Shown: positions 7,824-16,792 of the stretch, piece after piece
Layout: every line of letters begins with the position of its first letter
How positions within the stretch are numbered: the stretch's first letter is position 1
DNA from: Lewinellaceae bacterium
GTDB lineage: Bacteria > Bacteroidota > Bacteroidia > Chitinophagales > Saprospiraceae
Length of the DNA: 64,000 nucleotides
Assembly: GCA_020636355.1 (NCBI GenBank)
Contig: JACJYB010000001.1
Span: 682,001-746,000, forward strand
Direction of reading: 5' to 3'
The notes under the pieces: generated by a model
What the model was told of the DNA's origin: nothing
Databases searched by the model: none
Seen by the model: the letters and a program-made list of their open reading frames with translations, nothing else
Program-made: the position numbers and the translations under genes

Positions 7824-8552
7824 TTAGGCTTTCTTGCCGCCTTTCAGGCTATCCTGTAGTTTTTTCAGTTCATCCCATTTACCGGCAGCTGCCAGGCTGG
7901 CTTGTTTTGGCCAGGTGGTAGGATCATGCATTTTGTAGCGAGATCCGGCTTTGTCCAGTACACTCTTCAACACTTTAGCATCAGCTTTCGCCAAAGCAGC
8001 AAACGAACTAATGCCTGCAGCATTTAATAACTCAGCGATTTTAGGACCTACACCTTCGATTTTCGTAAGGTCTTCTTTTACCGCTGCAGTTTTAGCAGCC
8101 TTGGGAGCAGCAGCCTTTTTAGGAGCAGCTTTGGCTTTAGCCGGAGCCGCATTTGGCTTTACTTCTTCGGTTTTTGATGCCGTTGTTGCTTTTCCTTTAC
8201 CAGCTGGTTTCTTAGCGGCTTTAGCCGGAGCAGCTTCTACAGCTACTTCAAGGTTAACCACGGAGTTGTACACGCCGGCATAAGGTGACGGAACATAATC
8301 ATCCGCAGCCCAGTCGTTTTCCCATTTCTGATTGTCCAGCATGTAACGGAATTCGTACTTGCGGCCCAGTGCCAATTCAATGACGGTCTGGTACTCCTTT
8401 CCGGCAACTTTCATCAATGGGCTATTTTCCCATTTCCAGTCACTGAATTCGCCAACTACCCGTACTTCCTTGGCTTCAGCAGCAGCTTCCTTAGGTAGCG
8501 TAAAAGTTACTTTCGCTACTTTTTTTGTTTTTTGATATTGCTTCTTCAACAT
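7824..8552 (-). CDS. CBM48-like domain fused to a helix-hairpin-helix domain
   Basis: 242 residues in three parts. Residues about 12-100 form a CBM48/isoamylase-N-like beta-sandwich (VRVVGEFSDWKWENSPLMKV, then YEFRYMLDNQKWENDW), the fold that binds glycogen in branching enzymes and AMPK-beta. Residues about 105-160 are an Ala/Lys/Pro-rich flexible linker. Residues about 160-240 hold a helix-hairpin-helix unit (LTKIEGVGPKIAELLNAAGI) followed by SFAALAKADAKVLKSVLDKA, similar to the DUF4332 or L21-type HhH. No signal peptide or catalytic domain. HhH units usually bind DNA/RNA, so the protein may link glycan and nucleic acid binding, or the CBM48 fold may serve protein contacts. The role is not established. 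Confidence 0.75.
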   Translation of the reverse strand: MLKKQYQKTKKVAKVTFTLPKEAAAEAKEVRVVGEFSDWKWENSPLMKVAGKEYQTVIELALGRKYEFRYMLDNQKWENDWAADDYVPSPYAGVYNSVVNLEVAVEAAPAKAAKKPAGKGKATTASKTEEVKPNAAPAKAKAAPKKAAAPKAAKTAAVKEDLTKIEGVGPKIAELLNAAGISSFAALAKADAKVLKSVLDKAGSRYKMHDPTTWPKQASLAAAGKWDELKKLQDSLKGGKKA

Positions 8553-8602
8553 AGTTTTCTAAATTTTAAAGCGGTCAATAATTTGATTTCACGTTTCGCG
8601 CG

Positions 8603-8634
8603 CAAAGGTACATTTTATTTGTGCACGAAGCAAG
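8603..8634 (-). promoter_or_regulatory. Candidate promoter of the CBM48-HhH gene
   Basis: On the minus strand TACCTTTG (complement of 8603-8610) matches TAnnTTTG. A CTTG at 8631-8634 lies 20 bp upstream of it as a weak -33 element. It is about 50 bp ahead of the ATG at 8552. Confidence 0.4.
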
Positions 8635-8937
8635 ACGTAACTATTTGTTTTCCAATGCCTTAGGGTCGAGTCAAATGGTTTTGAACCTCCTTGGCAAAAT
8701 ATTATTGCCCAATTTGCTGCTCAACCGAAACCCAAGAAACTTCGAGTTATGGCCTGCCAAATAAATAACGGCTCCGCGTAACGATAAATTGAGTGGTTTT
8801 CTATTGATTTTTTTTAATTGTATAGAGATTTTAGGTAGAGTTAAGTACAGATTAGATTATTGTTGTATATGTTATCTCCCGCTGGTCTTTCGTTTAGCTG
8901 GCATATTTTCCTCTATCTTCGTCTGAGTCCTTATAGA
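8635..8937. other. Intergenic stretch, nothing recognised
   Basis: About 300 bp of AT-rich sequence between two divergent genes. Apart from the promoter candidate at its left edge I see no tRNA, repeat or conserved ORF. Confidence 0.5.
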
Positions 8938-11900
8938 ATGATAACCATGATACGTATCTACATTGCATTCCTATTGTCAGGCCTGATGGGCATGTCCCGC
9001 GTCCACGCTCAGGGATGCACCCTGTCCTGTCATAATCTGGTAAATATATCGCTCGACTCTGCCTGCCAGCGTACCGTCGTTCCCGCGGATTTTCTGACCG
9101 GAGATCCCTCCTGTTATTATCTCTATGCCGTGGAGCTGACTTACGGGTCCAAAAACCTTGGCAACATGGTCACCAAAGAATATATTGGTAAGACGCTTGA
9201 CTTCGCAGTAATCGATACCTCGTCCAATAACCGGTGCACCGGTAAGGTAAAGGTTGAAGACAAGTATCCTCCTACCACCCGGGTACCCGATGTAACCATC
9301 ACCTGTTTTGATCCCTATCCCAATTTATCCAATCTCCAAGACGCGTGTGGTTTTAATCTTGCGGTTACCCAACGGGGATACGACTTGGAATATTTCCCTT
9401 GCGGGAGCACGTATGAAGGATTGTATTCGCGGTATTTAAGGATTTCCGATCCCTGGGGTAATTTCCGCGACGACACCCAGATGGTTTACCTGACCCGGCC
9501 CGATTTTTCCTCCCTGGTATGTCCTTCCGACAAAACCCTTGCCTGTGATTTGAAAGTGGGTAACAAGTACGTATTGCAAGATCCAGCCTATGTTACTTTT
9601 GATAAAGATGGGTATGCTCATCCCAAACCGATAGTAAATAAAGAAACCAAACAAAGTACCGGCCTGGTCGACCCACCTGCTATCCGCAATTCTATGGGAC
9701 AACTATCCTATTTGTGGGATACCGATGGAGCGTGCCATTTGGCGGTAGATTTTAACGACGAGGTCATAGCCGATTGCGGATATGGATATAAAATCCGGCG
9801 GGAATGGACCGTTTACGATTGGTGTACCCACGAAGAAAGGCATTGTACGCAGTGGATCTACATCAAAGACAATTACGGACCTCAACTGACCAAGCCCAAA
9901 GACCTCACCGTAGCTACCGGCTCGTCGGATTGTAAGGCAAATGTGGCTCTTGCCTGGCCTGAATTAAAATCAGCATGTGGTGGGGGTTCGGCAGCATTTG
10001 CAAAGGCCTATTATGAAATTCTTCGCATCAATGATGATCACTACCACACAACAACTAAGCTGTTGCAGGGGGATCTGACACCGGCGGGAGCTCAAGCCTG
10101 GGTTGAACCCGGGCACTATGAAGTTTGGTACGTTCTTGAAGACAAATGCAAGCGTGTCTCGAAAACTTCATTCCTGCTCGACGTTTATGATCTTACCCCT
10201 CCGGTAGCAAAATGCAAACCCAGCCAACAAAAATCCCTGGACGGTTGCTCCAGCCGCATTTGGGCTAAAGACCTGAACGCCGGCAGCAGCGATAACTGTT
10301 GTAATGTGATCCATGTTGCCATTGCCCAGTCGGACAGTGTCACCTATTACCGGGATTATTGGACCAACTACCTGAAATCCTGCCTCGGAAGCAGCTTGTA
10401 CAATCAGAAGCAGGCAACCTACGAGGCCTTGGTGGAAGACTGGATCAATCTTTTCGTATTTAATGATTACGTGGACATTACTTCCTGCGGAAATATTAAA
10501 CTGGAGCTTCGCGCATTCCCTGCGTGTGGTATGACGACTAAAGCACAAGCGGGATATCCGGGTTCGGATCACAGTTGGTTTTGCATTACCGCATATCCGG
10601 ACTATTTCTGTCATTATGCCGATCACTACCTGGATGAAGGACATGATCGTCCGGCTATCGTATGTAATAAATCCGCGCTCACCAAAGCTTATATTGATTT
10701 TTGTAGCTCGACCATGAGCTCCATTTATAGCCGGTTGAGCAAGGATGGGGTAGACTCCAAGACTATTGATAAAATGAAAAGCTGGCAATGGGTGAGTGCC
10801 CAGGAACCCTACTCAGCGGGTTACGGGTCATGTACTTCCACATGGAACTTTACATCCCAGGCTAACTGGAGTTTGGAGAGTGCGCCGGATGCATTCATCT
10901 TCTCTGATGGTACGCCAAACAAAGGCATTTTGGAGACGGCAGGATTACGCATCGAGTTGTCAGGAGAAGGCCTTGCAGATGCAATGGATTGCAGCGAAGG
11001 CACCTCATCTGTTTTCGATACCGACTACGGCTACAATCAATTTAGGACGGTCGATGGTTGGGGGATCCCTGGGTATCCTACATCGATTCCAGCCCCGGTA
11101 TATTGCCCTTCCTGGTTGGCATTGGATTATTACAATGGACGTTCTGTCCAGCCGAGCAGTCTTTTTGTTGATCCGCAGATCACGAATGGTTGCAGTTCAA
11201 TTCAACTAACCGCCAAAACAACAAATAGTAAGGAAGGAGGCAAAACGATCTACACCAGGACCTGGACAGCAAAGGATGGGTGCAGCCACACCCGTACCGC
11301 ATCTCAGCAGGTGACCCTGCAGCCAAGAAGTGATTTTGAGGCTGTCTTCCCTGCAGATACGGTGGTAGAATCCATGGATGACCTTTCTGTCGATGTACCA
11401 ATTGCAGACGATGAAGAGGAGACACTGTCGATAGATCATATGGATGAGCTTATCTCTGACAATGGAACAAGGTATATCGTTCGCAAATGGACCATCCTTG
11501 ACACTCGATTTTCCAGTGTGGTGGCGTCAGGACCGGACATTATTGTTGATGATCGCGTTGTCGCCAGCGCTGCACGTATGGTCCCGCGTAACCTGAAAGA
11601 CAATGGGGACGGGATCATGGAGTACCTTCAGTGGATAGAATTGCGCAGCCCGGACACCCTTGCACCGGTAATAACTTGTAATGCAGATACTTTTAAACTT
11701 TGTGTGAATCCGGAAATCTGCCTCACGGACAGTGCTTTGGTCCTCGGGTCAGCCAGCGATGATCAGCCGGCTGCTTTACAATACACCTATGAAATATGGT
11801 CTGATTCGATCATGGTTTCCCGGCAATCAGGAGACCAGATGAATTTGCCTTTACTGGCGGGCGTCTATCGGGTAGTCTTCACAGCAACGGATGGAGGCGG

Positions 11901-13236
11901 CAACAGTGCTTCCTGTGAATCGGTACTTATGGTTTCGAATTGTGCTCCGGCTACCTTCTCCATAAAAGATTCTGTTTCACTGCGCCTGGACAGTGCTGGT
12001 TTGGCCACGCTTTTGGTGGACTCCCTGGTAACCGGCAGCTCTGCGTCTTGCGAAGTTGGGTCAGGTGTATCTTTTTCTCCGGACACAACGATCCTCCGGT
12101 TGGATTTTACTTGTGGAGACCCTGCGGACCAGGCGATAGCAGTTTATACGCAGGTCGATGGATTTGTAACCGATACGGCATTGGTATGGGTTTCTATTCT
12201 TAATAAAGGAGAAATCTGTCAACCTTGCGGGCCATTGACACCATGTCCGGATTCGATTCCGCCCATGTTGATCTGTGCTTCGCAGGAGTTCAGGATTTGT
12301 ACCAATCCAGAGGTTTGTCTTTCAGATACCTCTTTCCTTCTCGGGTTGGGTATGGATGAAACCACTGTGGCTGAAAATCTGCATTTTCATTATCGCGTAT
12401 TACAGCATGGTGATACCCTCGTTGAGCGGGAAGGCCACTTATTCGACTTACCGCTGTTGGCCGGTGTTTATACCATTGAGCTGATGGTTGAGGATGGCGC
12501 AGGCAACCAGACCATGTGCCGTTCGGATTTGATTATAGAAGATTGCTGTACTACTTGCTCCGGTCTGGTGGTTTTATGTCAGGATACAATAATCCGGTCC
12601 ATGACTGATAACAAGCAGGCAATGGTCCTGCTGGATGATGTGGATTCCGGTAGCTTTGATGATTGCGGGGGAGAGGTATACCGTTCATTCCGTCGCGATA
12701 CACTCATGCCTTACCGGGTGATAACCTGTGCGGATTCGGCTAATTTAAGGCAAGGCGTTCTCGCCCTTACGTGGTACATCGGTTTATCCGGAGAAATCCT
12801 GGATTCCTGTACGACACAGGTTAAAGTACTGGACTTTGAGGCCTACTGTTCACCATCCTCCGGAGCTCCAATTTCCAAGACGACTATGAACCGTGCATTG
12901 ATGGTTTATAATGATCCGGTACCTCCAGGCAAAGCTGTTCATAGTGATGCTCAGGGGACGCATGGCCTGAGTCAAGAGACTGATTCCTGGAAACTTACGC
13001 TGTCACCTAATCCGGCTGGAGAAGAAGTATCTGTAAATCTTATTGCTCCGAAGTCTGGGGCCGTAAGCCTGCAACTGATCGGACTCGATGGTAAAGTTTG
13101 GGTCATGCGCCAAATGAACTTGAGCAAGGGGAGTCATGCAGTCGTTCTTGATCTGCAGGCAGTACCTTGCGGATTATATTCCATCATTCTCTTTGGTCCA
13201 GAACCGAAAGTCTCCGGACGATTGGTCCGACTCTGA
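8938..13236 (+). CDS. Very large Cys-rich secreted adhesin-like protein with T9SS sorting domain
   Basis: About 1,430 residues from the ATG at 8938; an ATG at 8947 is equally good and an upstream one at 8860 would bury the signal peptide. The signal peptide (MIRIYIAFLLSGLMGMSR, cut after VHAQ) fits Sec export. The middle consists of repeated Ig/HYR-like segments with Cys pairs, for instance VICNADTFKLCVNPEICLTD-type and ICASQEFRICTNPEVCLSD repeats about 170 residues apart, each followed by DGGGNSASC or DGAGNQTMC. The last 80 residues (LTLSPNPAGEEVSVNLIAP ... LDGKVW ... GLYSIILFG) are a T9SS type A sorting domain. It should be secreted across the outer membrane and attached to the surface. No enzyme domain was seen, so surface adhesion is the best guess. 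Confidence 0.8.
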   Translation: MITMIRIYIAFLLSGLMGMSRVHAQGCTLSCHNLVNISLDSACQRTVVPADFLTGDPSCYYLYAVELTYGSKNLGNMVTKEYIGKTLDFAVIDTSSNNRCTGKVKVEDKYPPTTRVPDVTITCFDPYPNLSNLQDACGFNLAVTQRGYDLEYFPCGSTYEGLYSRYLRISDPWGNFRDDTQMVYLTRPDFSSLVCPSDKTLACDLKVGNKYVLQDPAYVTFDKDGYAHPKPIVNKETKQSTGLVDPPAIRNSMGQLSYLWDTDGACHLAVDFNDEVIADCGYGYKIRREWTVYDWCTHEERHCTQWIYIKDNYGPQLTKPKDLTVATGSSDCKANVALAWPELKSACGGGSAAFAKAYYEILRINDDHYHTTTKLLQGDLTPAGAQAWVEPGHYEVWYVLEDKCKRVSKTSFLLDVYDLTPPVAKCKPSQQKSLDGCSSRIWAKDLNAGSSDNCCNVIHVAIAQSDSVTYYRDYWTNYLKSCLGSSLYNQKQATYEALVEDWINLFVFNDYVDITSCGNIKLELRAFPACGMTTKAQAGYPGSDHSWFCITAYPDYFCHYADHYLDEGHDRPAIVCNKSALTKAYIDFCSSTMSSIYSRLSKDGVDSKTIDKMKSWQWVSAQEPYSAGYGSCTSTWNFTSQANWSLESAPDAFIFSDGTPNKGILETAGLRIELSGEGLADAMDCSEGTSSVFDTDYGYNQFRTVDGWGIPGYPTSIPAPVYCPSWLALDYYNGRSVQPSSLFVDPQITNGCSSIQLTAKTTNSKEGGKTIYTRTWTAKDGCSHTRTASQQVTLQPRSDFEAVFPADTVVESMDDLSVDVPIADDEEETLSIDHMDELISDNGTRYIVRKWTILDTRFSSVVASGPDIIVDDRVVASAARMVPRNLKDNGDGIMEYLQWIELRSPDTLAPVITCNADTFKLCVNPEICLTDSALVLGSASDDQPAALQYTYEIWSDSIMVSRQSGDQMNLPLLAGVYRVVFTATDGGGNSASCESVLMVSNCAPATFSIKDSVSLRLDSAGLATLLVDSLVTGSSASCEVGSGVSFSPDTTILRLDFTCGDPADQAIAVYTQVDGFVTDTALVWVSILNKGEICQPCGPLTPCPDSIPPMLICASQEFRICTNPEVCLSDTSFLLGLGMDETTVAENLHFHYRVLQHGDTLVEREGHLFDLPLLAGVYTIELMVEDGAGNQTMCRSDLIIEDCCTTCSGLVVLCQDTIIRSMTDNKQAMVLLDDVDSGSFDDCGGEVYRSFRRDTLMPYRVITCADSANLRQGVLALTWYIGLSGEILDSCTTQVKVLDFEAYCSPSSGAPISKTTMNRALMVYNDPVPPGKAVHSDAQGTHGLSQETDSWKLTLSPNPAGEEVSVNLIAPKSGAVSLQLIGLDGKVWVMRQMNLSKGSHAVVLDLQAVPCGLYSIILFGPEPKVSGRLVRL

Positions 13237-13253
13237 AAGAAACCGGGGAGAAC

Positions 13254-13769
13254 ATGAAAAATATTTGGCTCGGGATAAAACCGATGTTAGTTCTTCTGCT
13301 ATTGCCTGCCGCAGTAATGGGGCAGGGCAATAGAACCGATTCCATTGATCTTCAGGTGTGGATACCTTTCATGCAAACCTACGATGCATACGATACGGAT
13401 GGGTTTTTGGCCTTGCATCATCCGGATGTCATGCGGGTTTTACAGGACCAGGGAGATATTTTACGCTATGACGAATACCGGTCATCTCTTGAGGCTGCTA
13501 AAGAGCGAGACGCTTCGCAGCAATTAACCAGGAAGCTGGATCTGCACTTTACAGAGCGGACACTGCAGGGAGACCGGGCTTTCGAAGTAGGGTATTATAA
13601 GGTAACTATCACCAATAACTCAGGCGTTAACCGGAATTTTTACGGTTTGTTCCATGTGGTATTGGTTCGTGATCAGGGGAAATGGCTGATCTGGATGGAC
13701 GCCGACACTTCATCCGGGGCAGATGCTTCAAAATTTGATGCTGCCACGCCGGTTTCCGGAAAGAATTAA
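13254..13769 (+). CDS. Exported NTF2/SnoaL-like protein
   Basis: 171 residues from the ATG at 13254, preceded by GGGGAG and placed 17 bp after the stop of the large T9SS gene, so probably co-transcribed. Signal peptide MKNIWLGIKPMLVLLLLPA, cut near VMG-Q. The mature part follows the NTF2-like pattern of ketosteroid-isomerase/SnoaL proteins: an N-terminal helix FMQTYDAYDTDGFLALHHP, then YRSSLEAAKERDA, and long C-terminal strands ending in LVRDQGKWLIWMDAD. Such proteins bind small ligands or act as isomerases or hydrolases. The substrate is unknown here. Confidence 0.7.
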   Translation: MKNIWLGIKPMLVLLLLPAAVMGQGNRTDSIDLQVWIPFMQTYDAYDTDGFLALHHPDVMRVLQDQGDILRYDEYRSSLEAAKERDASQQLTRKLDLHFTERTLQGDRAFEVGYYKVTITNNSGVNRNFYGLFHVVLVRDQGKWLIWMDADTSSGADASKFDAATPVSGKN

Positions 13770-13770
13770 T

Positions 13771-14685
13771 TTAATATTTGTTAGCCAGATCGGCTTCTGC
13801 GGCAATATATCCGAAAGCGGCCCAATTATCCAAACGGAGAATTTTTCCCAGTATGTCCAGAGCTTGGTCCTTGTTACCTGTGCAAAAATAATGGTTAGCA
13901 ACCCCATACCCTTGTGTAATCAGGTTTAACGCTTCATTGGTATCTCCGGATTTTCCGGGAAATAGATCCTCAGGCTTGCGCAGACCTTTGTACATCAATA
14001 ATCGCTGGTGATACGATTCATTTTCGATAATCGTCATGTTTTCTTTGATGGGATCCAAAAGTTGACTGGCTTCTGACATCCGGCCAAGCCGACAGAGTGT
14101 CATGTACAGCCAGTCGGTCGTGGCACATAATAAATCGTCATTGTTTGAATAATCAAGGCATTTGCGATAGGCTTTTGCAGCCTGTTCGTAATTGGCGGTG
14201 AGATAATAAGCAAGTCCCAGGTGATAATAGATGTTGAAGTGAAGGTTTGACAAAGGTATGTTCTTGCTGTTCGGCTGCCCATCCGGTTCAATTTCGAGAG
14301 GGATGTTTTGAGCCAGACGGGCGGCAGTTTCCAGGTCCGAAATAGCACGGTCAAATTGTCTTGTCGTAATGAATCGATGTCCGCGATGCCGGTATAGACG
14401 CGGATTGTCTGGGTATAAATTGATGCCATAGGTAAACATCTGGATGGCTTTGTCGAATTCCCAGGCATAGGCTAACCGTCGTCCAAACCAGATGATGTGA
14501 TCAACGTCAGCGGGATTATTGGAGAAAGTCTGTTCTGCTTCTGCAAGTTGTTCTTGTTTTTCCCTCGTCACTTCCTCAGATTCATGGGGAGGTGTGAGCG
14601 TATTGCCGCTCAGGCTTATTACCGGTTGTTGAGCTAATGCCAGTAAATACGTGCAAAAGAAGAAGATTAAGGTTAGGAATCGCAT
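13771..14685 (-). CDS. Exported tetratricopeptide-repeat protein
   Basis: 304 residues with a signal peptide (MRFLTLIFFFCTYLLALAQ). TPR-like helical pairs run from about residue 45 to 200: FGRRLAYAWEFDKAIQMFTY, LYRHRGHRFITTRQFDRAIS, and YHLGLAYYLTANYEQAAKAY, with further helices to the end. TPRs act as protein-binding scaffolds, here in the periplasm. The start lies 10 bp after the HAD hydrolase gene on the same strand, so the two are probably one operon. It converges on the NTF2-like gene with a 1-bp gap. Confidence 0.75.
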   Translation of the reverse strand: MRFLTLIFFFCTYLLALAQQPVISLSGNTLTPPHESEEVTREKQEQLAEAEQTFSNNPADVDHIIWFGRRLAYAWEFDKAIQMFTYGINLYPDNPRLYRHRGHRFITTRQFDRAISDLETAARLAQNIPLEIEPDGQPNSKNIPLSNLHFNIYYHLGLAYYLTANYEQAAKAYRKCLDYSNNDDLLCATTDWLYMTLCRLGRMSEASQLLDPIKENMTIIENESYHQRLLMYKGLRKPEDLFPGKSGDTNEALNLITQGYGVANHYFCTGNKDQALDILGKILRLDNWAAFGYIAAEADLANKY

Positions 14686-14695
14686 AAGATTTTGT

Positions 14696-15304
14696 TTAAC
14701 GAATAATACCGAATGTTTGCAGATCGGATTTCAATTGTTCGGGATGCTTGAAGTGAATTGCTTCCATACCACAGGCCCGGGCAGCTTCTACATTATTGGC
14801 ATTATCGTCAATGAACAATCCGGCACGCGCATTCAGTTGATTGCGTTCAAACAGCACCTGATAAATTCCTGCATTCGGTTTAATCAATTTTTCTTCACCG
14901 GAAACAACAATATCCTCGAAGTAACCCAGGAAAGGGAAAAGCCTCCTTGCCGTAGGAAATGTTTCGGCAGACCAGTTGGTTATGCTGAATAAACGATGCG
15001 TTTGATTGGAACGCATCTGTTCCAGTAACTCCACAGTTCCCGGATGGGCGCCATTGAGCATTTCCGGCCAGCGCTTCCAATAAGCTAATATAGCCTCCTC
15101 GTACTGAGGATATTCAGCTATCCGGTCGTTGCAAGCCTGTTCGAATGGATAGCCGCCGTCCATCTGTTCATTCCATTTTCCATGACAGACTTCTGTGAGG
15201 AAGTAATCGATTTCATTGGGATCTTCAAAGAGCTTTCGGTATAAATAGCGAGGATCCCAATCGATCAGTACACCTCCCAGGTCAAATACGATGTAATCTA
15301 TCAT
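14696..15304 (-). CDS. HAD-superfamily hydrolase (subfamily IA)
   Basis: 202 residues. HAD motif I is FDLGGVLIDWDP (nucleophile Asp7; DxGG as in the YihX/dehalogenase-like group rather than DxDG), motif II is FSITNWS (Thr/Ser), motif III is the Lys of LIKPNAGIY, and motif IV is FIDDNANNVEAA with the metal-binding Asp pair. A helical cap lies between residues 15 and 90. Members dephosphorylate small phosphorylated metabolites such as sugar phosphates. Operon with the TPR gene downstream (10-bp gap). Confidence 0.85.
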   Translation of the reverse strand: MIDYIVFDLGGVLIDWDPRYLYRKLFEDPNEIDYFLTEVCHGKWNEQMDGGYPFEQACNDRIAEYPQYEEAILAYWKRWPEMLNGAHPGTVELLEQMRSNQTHRLFSITNWSAETFPTARRLFPFLGYFEDIVVSGEEKLIKPNAGIYQVLFERNQLNARAGLFIDDNANNVEAARACGMEAIHFKHPEQLKSDLQTFGIIR

Positions 15305-15517
15305 GATTGATAATTGTCTGGCAAAAATATCATTCCTGTGAATAACCCATCGAAAAGCACCTCAAAATAACCTTGACATTGATGGCCCAACCACCGGTTC
15401 CAGGGACTTTCCCGTCAGAATTGATCGGTATTGACCGGTGCTTAGTGGCGAGAAGAGGATATTTAATGCGTCACATTCGTTATTTTTCAGTTGATGCGCT
15501 TTTTTTAATTGTAAACT

Positions 15518-16672
15518 ATGCCCGGATTCTGGTACATGCTTTTCCTGGCAATCGTCTTTCAGGGAAGCTTTATGTCGGTTCTGTTTCTATTGACGGCAAG
15601 GTCAAGGCCGGCAAATCTATACCTGGGAATTGCCCTTTTGGCATTTTCCGCTCAACTGGCACTTTATATTTTGTTTTGGGAAGGAAGATTGCATTCGGAA
15701 TTTCCCCAACTTTCCTCTTTGGGTATCTATTTACAATTATTATTTGGACCGCTCCTGTGGATGTACATCAAGTCCTTGAAGAACGACCGGCATCTGGCAG
15801 TGGGGGAGGTCATGATTCATCTTGGTACAGGGCTTCTTGGGATGATCTATTACCTATACTCGAGGGTATTATTTCCAGTGGACCCTGCAGCCTTGGGTGT
15901 AAATGCCAATCCAAGAAGGTATGTGGTTTTATTTTTCTTTTTTCTTGGCTTGATTTCACTGGGTTTCTATGTTTTTTTGATGGCCAGAGCGTCCTATCGC
16001 GTTCATTCCGGCTCCCGGTTCAAGCGTCGTTGGTTCAAGCAGATTACCTTTTTCTTTGGACTCTATGTTCTCGCTTACTACGGCTATTATCTGCTGGTCC
16101 GTACCTCTTTTTTTACGGCATATTGGGATTATGGCATAGGTTTATTAATGGGCATCGGTATGTACGGCATCGGCTATATGGCTTATCGTTACCCACATCT
16201 GTTGGATGAAAGGAATCAAAAGAAAAAACTGATCGGCGGGCAGTATGAATCCTCTACCATAACCGATCGGGCCATGACTTCAATCCTGCGGAAGCTGGAT
16301 CAGGAAATGCAGCAGAAGTTCTGGTATAAAGACAACATCAGCCTGGATGCCTTGGCCAAACGATTAGGAGTGAATAAACATCAGTTATCTCAGGTGATCA
16401 ATCAGGGCAAGGGCATTACATTCACCGAATACATCAATAAACTTCGTATCGACGAATCCATCCGTCTTTTGAATGAACACCCGGATCTTTCGATCAAAGA
16501 AGTATATTTTGAAGTGGGATATGCCAATAAAACCTCATTTTATACGCACTTCAAACGGTTAACCGGGATGACTCCGACGGAATTCAAGGCACTTCCTGCA
16601 AATCCTGCTGACAATCAGAACCGTACCGACGACTCATCAACTTCCGGCCCATCCCCGCAGGCCGAATTCTAA
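15518..16672 (+). CDS. Membrane-anchored AraC-family transcriptional regulator
   Basis: 384 residues. Residues 1-235 carry about seven hydrophobic helices (MPGFWYMLFLAIVFQGSFM, LGIALLAFSAQLALYILFW and later LVLAYYGYYLL-type segments). Residues about 275-370 form two AraC helix-turn-helix units (ISLDALAKRLGVNKHQLSQV and SIKEVYFEVGYANKTSFYTH), ending FKRLTGMTPTEFKAL. This is the 7TM-sensor AraC architecture of Bacteroidota, which probably senses a membrane or periplasmic signal and binds DNA at the membrane. Target genes are unknown; the CRTAC1 gene 120 bp downstream is a candidate. The sensor helices carry no known ligand motif. Confidence 0.88.
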   Translation: MPGFWYMLFLAIVFQGSFMSVLFLLTARSRPANLYLGIALLAFSAQLALYILFWEGRLHSEFPQLSSLGIYLQLLFGPLLWMYIKSLKNDRHLAVGEVMIHLGTGLLGMIYYLYSRVLFPVDPAALGVNANPRRYVVLFFFFLGLISLGFYVFLMARASYRVHSGSRFKRRWFKQITFFFGLYVLAYYGYYLLVRTSFFTAYWDYGIGLLMGIGMYGIGYMAYRYPHLLDERNQKKKLIGGQYESSTITDRAMTSILRKLDQEMQQKFWYKDNISLDALAKRLGVNKHQLSQVINQGKGITFTEYINKLRIDESIRLLNEHPDLSIKEVYFEVGYANKTSFYTHFKRLTGMTPTEFKALPANPADNQNRTDDSSTSGPSPQAEF

Positions 16673-16792
16673 CGGATTAGCACAAAAGGCACGAGAAGGA
16701 TAGGAGTCAATTTTGATAGCATTGAACTCCGGGTCACGGTTGTTTGTGCTTCTTTGCTTTGATATCCGATTCCTCAATTAAGCAAATAATCC

